DNA from: an uncultured Chloroflexota bacterium
Lineage (GTDB): Bacteria > Chloroflexota > Limnocylindria > Limnocylindrales > Limnocylindraceae
Assembly (NCBI GenBank): GCA_903944295.1
Contig: CAJARA010000010.1
Coordinates: forward strand, 1 to 9,004
DNA: 9,004 nucleotides
Direction of reading: 5' to 3'
Position 1 is the first letter of the stretch, and each line of letters opens with the position of its first letter. Below are positions 1 through 6,171 of this stretch, in pieces. The translations under genes and the position numbers were made by a program. The notes under the pieces were generated by a model. That model made no database searches. It had not been told where the DNA came from and saw only the letters and a list, made by a program, of their open reading frames with translations.

Positions 1-1046
1 AGTGGACTGAGGTCCTTCGCTGGGTGATCCGTTGCATCAATCGTGATCGAGTCCATCGCAATCGTGCCAACCACCGGGAGTCGCACCCCACGCACGAGCA
101 CCTCGGCGCGGTCCTTGTCGTGATACGAGATCCCATCTGCATAGCCGATCGGCAGGGTGATGATGCGTGATGGACGCTTCGCGACGAAATGCGGGCCGTA
201 GCCCACGCCGTGTCCAACAGGGAGCGTTGCGATTCGAACCGGGCGAGCGATCAGCTGATAGACCGGGTCCAATCCAATATCGGCGGCAGATGAGGTAGAG
301 CGCAGTGCATTCGGCACCACGCCGAAGAGGGCAATCCCCACGCGCGCAACGTGCTCCGCCCCACCAATGGTGAGTAGTCCACCAGAGCCGACGAGGTGAC
401 GCTCGAGCCCCACGCTGAGGCCGCCAGCTGCAGGCTCGGCGAGATGATCAGCGACTTCGTTCAGTCGTTCGGCCTGCTTCTCAGAACGGGGGATATCCTC
501 TGCGGCGGTGAGGTGGCTCCAGATGCCGCGGAGCGTGATGCGATCACTCGCAGCGCGGAGCAGCGACAACTGCTCCTTCAGTTCGTCTGGAAGGATGCCG
601 TCACGACCGAGTCCCGTATCAACCTCCACATCAACGATCAGTGGCGACACACCACGAAGATCTGCGGCGAGCAGTTCAGCAACGACGGCGGGAGAGGTTG
701 CGGGGACGCCGATCTCGAGCTGCGCCGCTTCGCGCAAGTACTCGCTCGGGACGCGCCAGAGGACACGAAGCGGTGCGCTGAACCCTGCGCGCCGAAGTTG
801 GAGCGCCTCATCAACGGTCGCCACCAGCACTGAGCGCGCACCGGCGGCGATCGAGGCGCGAGCGATCTGCACCGCGCCAAGGCCATACGCGTTTGACTTC
901 AGCACAACGTCAAGGTGGCCACCCTCGGGGAGGCGCGCCTTCAGGCTGCGCACGTTGTTCGCGATCGCATCGAGGCTCACCTCAACCCATGCGGCGCGAG
1001 CGAGCGGCGGTAGCCCCGCGGCGAGGAGCGCCTCAGGGATACCCAT
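1..1046 (-). CDS. alr: Alanine racemase, PLP-dependent (partial; C-terminus beyond window)
   Basis: Interconverts L- and D-alanine with pyridoxal phosphate in the cytoplasm, supplying D-Ala for peptidoglycan. I read 348 codons without a stop from ATG at 1046; the family is usually about 370-390 residues, so only the C-terminal end is missing. The PLP lysine is K50 in VLKSNAYGLG. DTGLGRDGI (about 143-151) and IWSHLTAAED (175-184) form the barrel. The catalytic tyrosine is Y302 in LPIGYADG, and the substrate-side loop is GTIAMDS (327-333). The usual AYGHG reads AYGLG here, and the common CMD reads AMD; key catalytic residues are intact. The start has GAGG seven bases upstream, lying inside the end of acpS; only 2 bp separate the acpS TAA from this ATG, so the genes are probably coupled. 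In many actinobacteria nnrE lies between acpS and alr; it is absent here. Family assignment is firm. Confidence 0.96.
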   Translation of the reverse strand, partial: MGIPEALLAAGLPPLARAAWVEVSLDAIANNVRSLKARLPEGGHLDVVLKSNAYGLGAVQIARASIAAGARSVLVATVDEALQLRRAGFSAPLRVLWRVPSEYLREAAQLEIGVPATSPAVVAELLAADLRGVSPLIVDVEVDTGLGRDGILPDELKEQLSLLRAASDRITLRGIWSHLTAAEDIPRSEKQAERLNEVADHLAEPAAGGLSVGLERHLVGSGGLLTIGGAEHVARVGIALFGVVPNALRSTSSAADIGLDPVYQLIARPVRIATLPVGHGVGYGPHFVAKRPSRIITLPIGYADGISYHDKDRAEVLVRGVRLPVVGTIAMDSITIDATDHPAKDLSP

Positions 1047-1048
1047 AC

Positions 1049-1456
1049 TTATGCCTCGCGTGCGGTGCGCTGGCCGAACGCGACAGCGACGGCGTATTCG
1101 CGCTCATGCGTGATGGAGACGGCGATCGCGGCGATGCCGAGCTGCTCGGCGCGTTGCGCTGCGTTGCCGTGGAGTCGCACTGTTGGCTGTCCGGTGGGGA
1201 GCCGCTCAATCTCAATCTCACGCCAGCCGATCCCGCGAACCCCAAGGCCGAGCACCTTGGAGACCGCCTCCTTCGCCGCCCAGCGACCGGCCATGTTTTC
1301 TGGTCGTGCGCGGACATAGGAGCGCTCAGCTCCGGTCAAGACGCGCGCCTCAAATCGAGTGGGGTGACGTTGAAGGACGCCGGCGATCCGCTCCACGCGC
1401 ACGATATCGACCCCCAGGGCGGGGAGCTCGTGCTGGTACGACGTCTCGCGCAACAT
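1049..1456 (-). CDS. acpS: Holo-[acyl-carrier-protein] synthase (4'-phosphopantetheinyl transferase)
   Basis: Transfers phosphopantetheine from CoA to a serine of apo-ACP, activating the carrier for fatty-acid synthesis. The protein is 135 aa against about 120-126 for the family. Motifs: LGVDIVRVERI with metal-binding D17, RWAAKEAVSKVLGLG with catalytic-site E63 and K62/K67, then the C-terminal strand SITHEREYAVAVAFG. The core begins near residue 13, so the first dozen residues (MLRETSYQHELP) are an extension. No ATG or GTG lies between the chosen ATG and the core, only a TTG at codon 2, so this start is the best available. I see no Shine-Dalgarno sequence in the 20 bp after the glmM stop; translation probably depends on ribosomes finishing glmM. 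The genes glmM-acpS-alr form an envelope/lipid module. Confidence 0.94.
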   Translation of the reverse strand: MLRETSYQHELPALGVDIVRVERIAGVLQRHPTRFEARVLTGAERSYVRARPENMAGRWAAKEAVSKVLGLGVRGIGWREIEIERLPTGQPTVRLHGNAAQRAEQLGIAAIAVSITHEREYAVAVAFGQRTAREA

Positions 1457-1476
1457 GCGCGTAGTCTACCGCTCGC

Positions 1477-2847
1477 TCAGGAGCGACGGCCGAGGAGGCT
1501 GGCGGCGGCGCCAAGAAGACGCTCCGCTGCCGACGCCACCACCGCAGCATCGGGTCCCTCCGCCATGACGCGAAGGAGTGGCTCAGTGCCTGACGGACGC
1601 ACCAAGATGCGGCCGCCCCCCTCTCCGAGGAGCGCCTCCACCTCGCGCAGGACCTCGGTAAATCGTGGGTCGGCAAGGAGCGACTCCGCCTCGCCCTCCT
1701 CCACGCGTATCACCCGCTGCACCTGCGGATCAAGCGGAAGTGCCGCCGCGAGTTGCGAGAGTGGTTGATTCGCGCGCGCACGGAGGGCGATCACCTCAAT
1801 TGCGCTGATCAGTCCATCACCAGTTGGCGCGTGCTCTGGGAAGAGGAGGTGGCCGCTCTTCTCGCCACCGAACCCCTCACCCTTACCGGAGAGCGCCTCA
1901 GCAATATGGCGATCCCCCACTGGGGTGCGCTGGAGCTTGATCCCCGCCGCGGCGAGATGCCGTTCAATGCCGCTGTTGGTCAAGATCGTCGCCACCACCT
2001 GATCCGAGTGTGGGAGGCCACGCGCCTTTCGGTCGAGCGCAATGAGGCCGATCACTACGTCACCATCAACCAGCTGACCGCGCTCATCCACTACGGCACA
2101 TCGATCGGCGTCGCCGTCTAGGGCGATCCCAATATCAACGCCGCTAGCGAGGACGCGTGCGCCCAACGCTTCCGGTGAGGTGGCCCCGACCGCATCATTA
2201 ATAACGCCGTCTCCAAGCGCCATCCCCTCAACCTTGGCGCCAGTTGCGGTGAGTGCCGCTACGGCGAACGGTGCACCTGCACCGTTTGCAGCATCAACAA
2301 GGACACGGATGGCTGCGGCGGCGGAGTCTGGTGCCGCTACGGCGGCGGTGGCGGCGAGCTGTGCTGTGTATCGCGCGCGATACGACTCCCCTTCAGCGGT
2401 CGAGCTCGCACCGCGTACCTGGTCCGACGCGGTGTCAGCGCCGCGTGCAAGCTCAGCATCAATCGCCGCCTCGAGCTCACGCTCCACCGCATCGGCAATC
2501 TTGCGGCCGTCGCGGCCGAGTACCTTCAGCCCGTTGTATTCCACTGGGTTATGCGATGCGGTCACCACCACACCACATGATGCGGTCGGCTCACTCGCAA
2601 CCACTGCGGCGAGCCCAGGTGTTGGAATGACGCCAAGATCGATCGCGTGTGCACCAGCAGCGTTCGCCCCTGCTGCAAGTGCAGCGCTGAGCCCTGCGCC
2701 GCTCGGTCGCGTGTCGCGACCGATCAGGATGGTTCCACCTGGGAAGCGCGCGGCAAGGGCGCGCCCGAGCGCGTATGCGATTGGATCGGTGAGACTCTCC
2801 CCCGCGATGCCGCGGATTCCGTCGGTGCCGAAGCGGACCGCGGTCAT
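1477..2847 (-). CDS. glmM: Phosphoglucosamine mutase
   Basis: Converts glucosamine-6-phosphate to glucosamine-1-phosphate on the way to UDP-GlcNAc, the precursor of peptidoglycan. The length of 456 aa is normal for GlmM (about 445-450). All four phosphohexomutase signatures are present: FGTDGIRG (6-13); the phosphoserine loop TASHNPVEYNG with catalytic S98; the Mg-binding loop LDGDADRC with D244, D246 and D248; the sugar loop GGEKSGH (327-333); and the phosphate loop RPSGTEP (417-423). GEKSG and the RPSGTEPLLRVM ending distinguish GlmM from phosphomannomutases. It begins 21 bp after the S9 stop, in the same reading frame as that stop, and has no Shine-Dalgarno sequence; the gap is largely a 14-bp palindrome. 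glmS, which often sits nearby in actinobacteria, is not in the window. Expression is presumably by read-through transcription from the ribosomal genes. Confidence 0.97.
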   Translation of the reverse strand: MTAVRFGTDGIRGIAGESLTDPIAYALGRALAARFPGGTILIGRDTRPSGAGLSAALAAGANAAGAHAIDLGVIPTPGLAAVVASEPTASCGVVVTASHNPVEYNGLKVLGRDGRKIADAVERELEAAIDAELARGADTASDQVRGASSTAEGESYRARYTAQLAATAAVAAPDSAAAAIRVLVDAANGAGAPFAVAALTATGAKVEGMALGDGVINDAVGATSPEALGARVLASGVDIGIALDGDADRCAVVDERGQLVDGDVVIGLIALDRKARGLPHSDQVVATILTNSGIERHLAAAGIKLQRTPVGDRHIAEALSGKGEGFGGEKSGHLLFPEHAPTGDGLISAIEVIALRARANQPLSQLAAALPLDPQVQRVIRVEEGEAESLLADPRFTEVLREVEALLGEGGGRILVRPSGTEPLLRVMAEGPDAAVVASAAERLLGAAASLLGRRS

Positions 2848-2851
2848 CAGC

Positions 2852-2865
2852 AGCGCAGCTGCGCT
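2852..2865. repeat. 14-bp perfect palindrome in the rpsI-glmM junction
   Basis: AGCGCAGCTGCGCT reads identically on both strands and fills most of the 21 bp between the S9 stop and the glmM ATG, where a Shine-Dalgarno sequence would normally sit. It has no spacer, so in RNA it would need to open a loop (about five paired bases at most) and has no U-tract, which argues against a terminator. It could be chance in GC-rich DNA, or a dyad bound by a protein. Direct observation; function unknown. Confidence 0.6.
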
Positions 2866-2868
2866 AGA

Positions 2869-3267
2869 TCAGCGCTTCGTGAACTGCTTCGCCTTGCGAG
2901 CGCGTCGGAGGCCGTACTTCTTTCGCTCCTTGGCGCGCGGGTCGCGCGTCAGGAAACCGGCCTGGCGAAGTGGGAGTCGGAAGGCCTCAGGGTCTGCAGA
3001 GAGGAGTGCGCGCGAGATGCCGTGGCGGATCGCGCCAGCCTGCCCGGAGATGCCACCACCCTCAACCTTCACCATCGCGTTGAAGCGACCTTCGGTTCCA
3101 GTGACGCGGTACGGAGCGAAGACCTCGGCCTGCGGAATAGCGCCGCCGAAGTGCTCAACGTAGGTGCGTCCGTTGATGACGATCTGTCCCTCACCCGCAA
3201 CCAAGCGCACGCGTGCGATGGAGGTCTTGCGGCGGCCAGTTCCCTGGTAGTACGGCAGATTGCTCAC
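2869..3267 (-). CDS. rpsI: 30S ribosomal protein S9 (uS9)
   Basis: Small-subunit head protein whose C-terminal tail reaches the P-site tRNA. Conserved features are YYQGTGRRKTSIARV near the N-terminus, GQIVINGR, a central GGGISGQAGAIRHGISRAL segment and the basic end DPRAKERKKYGLRRARKAKQFTKR-type tail, finishing in the invariant-looking KR. I chose GTG at 3267, giving 132 aa, because AAGGAG lies six bases upstream and the product length matches the family (about 130). The frame also opens at ATG 3288 (139 aa), which overlaps the L13 stop as ATGA but has no Shine-Dalgarno sequence and would add seven residues not typical of S9. rplM lies immediately upstream, the usual L13-S9 pair. Function is certain; the start is probable. 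Confidence 0.96.
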   Translation of the reverse strand: MSNLPYYQGTGRRKTSIARVRLVAGEGQIVINGRTYVEHFGGAIPQAEVFAPYRVTGTEGRFNAMVKVEGGGISGQAGAIRHGISRALLSADPEAFRLPLRQAGFLTRDPRAKERKKYGLRRARKAKQFTKR

Positions 3268-3273
3268 GCTCTT

Positions 3274-3279
3274 CTCCTT
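3274..3279 (-). promoter_or_regulatory. Ribosome-binding site that favours the internal GTG start of rpsI
   Basis: The minus strand carries AAGGAG followed by the six bases AAGAGC and then GTG at 3267. It lies inside the reading frame that would open at ATG 3288, which has only a C-rich sequence upstream. A near-ideal site in this position suggests the ATG is not the main start. Confidence 0.7.
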
Positions 3280-3284
3280 CGGGG

Positions 3285-3716
3285 TCATGCGAGGGGCTTC
3301 GGCTGCTGTGGTGCGTGTGGATGATCAGGGCCAGCGTAGATCTTCAACTTGGTGATCTGCGCATTGGCGAGCTTCGTCTTTGGGAGCATCCCCTTGACGG
3401 CGCGTCGGATCGCCTCAGTTGGCTTGCGCTGAATCAGGTCGCCGAGCACCTCTTCCTTATGGCCACCTGGGTGACCTGAGTGCGAGTGGTACTTCTTGCT
3501 GAGGAGCCGGTCGCCCGTCACAACAAGCTTCTCAGCGTTGATCACGATCACGAAGTCGCCAGTATCCATATGGTCGGCGTAGGTTGGCTTCCCCTTGCCG
3601 AGGAGGGTGGTGGCAATCTTCGTTGCGAGGCGGCCGAGGGTTTGCCCCGCAGCGTCAACCACGTACCAGTTGCGCTCGATCTCTGCGGCGCGAGGCGTCC
3701 ACGTCTTCATGTTCAC
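3285..3716 (-). CDS. rplM: 50S ribosomal protein L13 (uL13)
   Basis: Early-assembly large-subunit protein. The sequence begins MKTWTPRAAEIERNWYVVDA, the family's usual N-terminus, followed by GQTLGRLATKIA, the DTGDFVIVINAEKLVVTGD segment, KKYHSHSGHPGG, KGMLPKTKLA and a C-terminal HPHAPQQPKPL. Length is 143 aa from GTG 3716 or 141 aa from ATG 3710; the family norm is about 142. AGGAGG lies five bases before the GTG but eleven before the ATG, so the GTG is better placed, while the protein family favours MKTW. The Shine-Dalgarno sequence overlaps the L17 stop (TAGGAGG), leaving 9 bp between genes. truA, often found between rplQ and rplM in other phyla, is absent. The stop overlaps the possible upstream ATG of rpsI. 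Confidence 0.97.
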   Translation of the reverse strand: MNMKTWTPRAAEIERNWYVVDAAGQTLGRLATKIATTLLGKGKPTYADHMDTGDFVIVINAEKLVVTGDRLLSKKYHSHSGHPGGHKEEVLGDLIQRKPTEAIRRAVKGMLPKTKLANAQITKLKIYAGPDHPHAPQQPKPLA

Positions 3717-3728
3717 ATCAACCTCCTA
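3717..3728 (-). promoter_or_regulatory. rplQ stop fused to the rplM ribosome-binding site
   Basis: The L17 stop TAG is the first part of TAGGAGG, a full-strength Shine-Dalgarno sequence, followed by TTGAT and then GTG at 3716. An ATG at 3718 in another frame is followed at once by TGA, a start-stop pair three bases after the AGGAGG. A third start, ATG 3710, is eleven bases away. The arrangement implies tight coupling of L17 and L13 translation and leaves the exact L13 start open. Confidence 0.7.
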
Positions 3729-4082
3729 GACGAGCTCAATCTGGACGAGTGGCGAAGAGTCACCCTGGCGAATGCCGATCTTGGTGATCCTGCAGTAGCC
3801 AGAGGTGCGGTCGGCATACTTTGGCACGATCTCATCGAAGAGCTTATCCACGACGAGCGGCTCGTTTGGTAGCGCAGCGATCACCGCGCGACGCGCGCTG
3901 AGGCCGCCCTTCTTGGCGAGCGTGATGATCTGCTCAACCTGCGGACGAATCTCCTTCGCCTTCGCCTCGGTCGTCTGGATGCGCTCATAGCGCAAGACGG
4001 AGACGATCAAGTTCTTGTACAAGGCGAGCCGGGGCCCCTGCTTTCGGGAGAGCTTGCGACCGCCAATTGCGTGCGACGTCAT
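3726..4082 (-). CDS. rplQ: 50S ribosomal protein L17 (bL17)
   Basis: Bacterial-specific large-subunit protein near the peptide exit tunnel. The 118-aa length is normal for the short form. Conserved features: GGRKLSRKQGPRLALYKNLIVSVLRYERIQTTEAKAKEIRP in the N-terminal half, ITLAKKG, and the C-terminal RQGDSSPLVQIELV, matching the RRGDxAPMxxIELV ending of the family. The N-terminus is slightly longer than the usual MRH. It follows rpoA by a single base (TGA-G-ATG), the standard partner in the alpha operon, so translation is almost certainly coupled; an AAGG eight bases before the ATG lies inside rpoA. Confidence 0.96.
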   Translation of the reverse strand: MTSHAIGGRKLSRKQGPRLALYKNLIVSVLRYERIQTTEAKAKEIRPQVEQIITLAKKGGLSARRAVIAALPNEPLVVDKLFDEIVPKYADRTSGYCRITKIGIRQGDSSPLVQIELV

Positions 4083-4083
4083 C

Positions 4084-5103
4084 TCAGGCCTTCACTTCCG
4101 CGTCGTCGCCTTCGTCATCGCCTTCGTCGTCTTCGTCGTCAAAGGCATCAAGGGGCAGCGTGCTCTCTGGCACATCGAAGCCGCGCTCCACAAGCTTCTC
4201 GCGAACCTCGGTGAGGCTCTTCTGGCCAAAGTTGCGCAGCTTCAGGAGCTCTGCCTCGCCGCCATCAAGCGCGGTGAGGAGCTGGCCAACCTTGACGATC
4301 CCTGCGCGCTTCAACGAGTTGTAGGCGCGCATCGGGAGGTCGAGGTCTTCAATGGACATGTCGAGCAGGTTGCCGCCGACCGCAGCGGCTGGTGCCGGTG
4401 CTGGCACTTCGCCAAGCCCAGAGAATGCGGAGAACTGGCCAACGAGGATTGCCGCCGCCTTGCGTACCGCCTCCTCTGGCGTGATGGTGCCGTCGGTCTC
4501 AATCTCAAGAATCAACTTCTCGCGGTCAACGTCCTGGCCAACACGCGTGTTCTCAACGGTGAAGTTCACCTTGCGCACTGGCGTGAAGATGGCATCAACC
4601 GCCATCACGCCGCGTGGTCGTGCCTCACCATCTGGATCCGCCTCAAGGCGATCAGCGGAGACGTAGCCAACGCCAGTCTCAACAACAAGGAAGGCTTCGA
4701 TCGACGTCTTGTCCGAGTCCAGCGTCATGAGGATCTGCTCTGGGTTGACGATCTCCACCTGGCCGTTTGGCGTGATGTCGCCAGCGGTGACCGGGCCTGC
4801 CCCCTTCTTGTTGAGCGTCAGCTCAACGCGACCGGTGGCGAAGCTGCGTAGTCGAATCTTCTTAACGTTGAGAAGGATCTGTACGACATCCTCGCGGACG
4901 CCTGGGAGTGCAGAGAACTCCTGCTGGACGCCAGTGATCTGGACAGCGGTGACCGCAGCCCCTTCAAGCGACCCGAGCAGTACGCGACGCAGGGCGTTGC
5001 CGAGCGTGACGCCGTAGCCAGGGGCGAACGGGCCAGCCTCGTACTTGCCGTAGGAGCCGAGCTCCTCGAGCGGGGCGATTCGTGAAGTCACTGCGTCTGT
5101 CAT
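4084..5103 (-). CDS. rpoA: DNA-directed RNA polymerase subunit alpha
   Basis: Alpha dimer scaffolds RNA polymerase assembly; its C-terminal domain touches UP elements and activators. The protein is 339 aa (typical 310-335). The N-terminal domain (about 1-230) contains GPFAPGYGVTLGNALRRVLLGSL (24-46), the dimer and beta-contact region. A linker rich in Pro and Ala (232-242) leads to the C-terminal domain (about 248-313) with DLPMRAYNSLKRAGI, where R259 and N262 match the DNA-binding R265 and N268 of E. coli, and LLKLRNFGQKSLTEVREKL. After the fold ends near residue 315 comes an acidic tail, LDAFDDEDDEGDDEGDD plus AEVKA, which is beyond the usual C-terminus. Start ATG is preceded by GAGAGGAGAG. 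It lies 14 bp after rpsD and 1 bp before rplQ. Confidence 0.98.
   Translation of the reverse strand: MTDAVTSRIAPLEELGSYGKYEAGPFAPGYGVTLGNALRRVLLGSLEGAAVTAVQITGVQQEFSALPGVREDVVQILLNVKKIRLRSFATGRVELTLNKKGAGPVTAGDITPNGQVEIVNPEQILMTLDSDKTSIEAFLVVETGVGYVSADRLEADPDGEARPRGVMAVDAIFTPVRKVNFTVENTRVGQDVDREKLILEIETDGTITPEEAVRKAAAILVGQFSAFSGLGEVPAPAPAAAVGGNLLDMSIEDLDLPMRAYNSLKRAGIVKVGQLLTALDGGEAELLKLRNFGQKSLTEVREKLVERGFDVPESTLPLDAFDDEDDEGDDEGDDAEVKA
4102..4140. repeat. Short 12-bp tandem repeat encoding the acidic tail of RpoA
   Basis: On the plus strand GTCGTCGCCTTC (4102-4113) is followed by GTCATCGCCTTC (4114-4125), differing at one base, then by a degenerate GTCGTCTTCGTC unit (4126-4137). On the coding strand these give runs of Asp, Glu and Gly. 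Such a repeat can expand or contract in multiples of three without breaking the frame, so the tail length may vary between strains. Confidence 0.75.
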
Positions 5104-5117
5104 CTGCCTCTCCTCTC

Positions 5118-5744
5118 TTATCGCGAGTAGAACTCAACGACGAGTTGCTCGTTGAAGTCGCCCGGCATCTGATCGCGGCGCGGAACCGCCACCACATGGC
5201 CGGTGAGCTTTGGTGCATCAATGCGCAGCCACTCCTGCGTTGCAGCGCTCTTCAGGGTCTCGGCCGCCTCCTTGAATGGCGTGAGCTCGGCGCGCCCAGC
5301 GCGCAACGAGACCTCGTCGCCAGGCTTGAGCGCGTACGACGGGATGTCCACCGCGCCACCGTTCACCGCAAAGTGACCGTGGGTGATGAACTGTCGCGCC
5401 TGGTCGCGCGAGGTGGCGAAGCCGAGGCGGAAGACCACGTTGTCAAAGCGGAGCTCGAGGAGTCGCAGGAGGTGCTCACCGGTCACGTCGGTGCCGCGCT
5501 CCGCCTCTTCAAAGAGTCGGCGGAACTGCGTCTCGCCGAGGCGATAGACGCGGCGCATCTTCTGCTTCTCGCGCAACTGGAGACCGTAGTCACCCACCTT
5601 GCGGCGGCGTACGGCGTGCATGCCTGGAGGTGTTGGACGGCGCTCAAAGGAGCACTTCTTGGTATAGCAACGCGCGCCCTTCAAGAAGAGCTTCGCCCCC
5701 TCGCGGCGGCACTGACGGCAGACTGGACCCGTATCGCGACCCAT
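5118..5744 (-). CDS. rpsD: 30S ribosomal protein S4 (uS4), zinc-binding type
   Basis: Primary 16S rRNA-binding protein that nucleates assembly of the 30S body; in several bacteria it also represses its own operon. The length of 208 aa is typical. The N-terminus MGRDTGPVCRQC holds a four-cysteine zinc site, C9, C12, C26 and C31 (C-X2-C-X13-C-X4-C), followed by ERRPTPPGMHA and the QLREKQKMRRVYRLGETQFRRLF helix. The S4 RNA-binding domain (about 97-160) has RLDN-like LELRFDNVVFRLGFATSRDQARQFITHGHFAVNG. The end is NEQLVVEFYSR. The zinc site separates it from the cysteine-free S4 of mycobacteria. Start ATG has AGGGAG five bases upstream, and lies 12 bp after rpsK. Being inside the cluster, it could be a source of autoregulation of this transcript (inference). 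Confidence 0.98.
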   Translation of the reverse strand: MGRDTGPVCRQCRREGAKLFLKGARCYTKKCSFERRPTPPGMHAVRRRKVGDYGLQLREKQKMRRVYRLGETQFRRLFEEAERGTDVTGEHLLRLLELRFDNVVFRLGFATSRDQARQFITHGHFAVNGGAVDIPSYALKPGDEVSLRAGRAELTPFKEAAETLKSAATQEWLRIDAPKLTGHVVAVPRRDQMPGDFNEQLVVEFYSR

Positions 5745-5756
5745 GGGTCTCCCTTC

Positions 5757-6155
5757 CTAGACTCGACGCTTCTTTGGAGGACGGCAGCCGTTATGCGGCA
5801 GCGGCGTCACATCGGTGATGGCGGTGATGTCGAGACCTGCGGTCTGCAGGCCGCGGATCGCCTGCTCGCGACCGGCACCTGGACCCTTGACGAAGACTTC
5901 AACGGAGCGAAGGCCATGCTCCATCGCCTTGCGCGCGGCAGCTTCGGCGCCGAGCGATGCGGCGTACGGTGTGCTCTTGCGCGAGCCCTTGAAGCCGGCG
6001 ACACCGCCCGAGCCCCATGAGAGCACAGCGCCCGTTGGATCAGTAATGGAGATCAGGGTGTTGTTGAACGAGGCGGCAATGTGTGCCTGACCAACGGGGA
6101 CGTTCTTCTTCTCGCGGCGACGCGTCTTCGCTGGGCGCTTCTCCATCTCAGCCAT
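5757..6155 (-). CDS. rpsK: 30S ribosomal protein S11 (uS11)
   Basis: Platform protein of the 30S subunit, near the E-site and mRNA exit. At 132 aa it is close to the family's 129. After a basic N-terminal arm (MAEMEKRPAKTRRREKKNV) come the conserved AHIAASFNNTLISITDPTG, GVAGFKGSRKSTPYAA, EVFVKGPGAGREQAIR and the C-terminal HNGCRPPKKRRV. The start ATG has a GAGGGAG sequence about seven bases upstream in the 16-bp gap after rpsM. An internal ATG at codon 4 is possible but has a poorer upstream sequence. It stands in the canonical S13-S11-S4 order. Confidence 0.98.
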   Translation of the reverse strand: MAEMEKRPAKTRRREKKNVPVGQAHIAASFNNTLISITDPTGAVLSWGSGGVAGFKGSRKSTPYAASLGAEAAARKAMEHGLRSVEVFVKGPGAGREQAIRGLQTAGLDITAITDVTPLPHNGCRPPKKRRV

Positions 6156-6171
6156 CGTCTACTCCCTCGCC

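Noticed and set aside
638..886. Minus-strand small frame of 82 codons inside alr
   Set aside because: It overlaps alr in another frame; the alr frame is open through the region and carries the expected motifs.
893..1768. Plus-strand open frame (291 codons) opposite alr, acpS and glmM
   Set aside because: Low-complexity Arg/Ala/Ser product crossing three real genes with intact catalytic motifs on the minus strand.
2848..2871. S9-GlmM fusion by stop-codon read-through
   Set aside because: The shared frame is seen but both proteins have complete, normal ends and nothing points to read-through; kept only as a note in the junction finding.
2180..3163. Plus-strand open frame (327 codons) opposite glmM and rpsI
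   Set aside because: Composition is dominated by Ala, Ser, Pro and Arg, as expected from the complement of GC-rich genes; it spans the junction of two real genes.
4015..4851. Long plus-strand open frame (278 codons) opposite rpoA and rplQ
   Set aside because: It is antisense to two certain genes, has no recognisable domain, and such frames are common opposite GC-rich coding sequence.
5082..6020. Long plus-strand open frame (312 codons) opposite rpsD and rpsK
   Set aside because: Its sequence only mirrors the ribosomal genes on the other strand; no family motif and no suitable promoter or ribosome-binding site seen.
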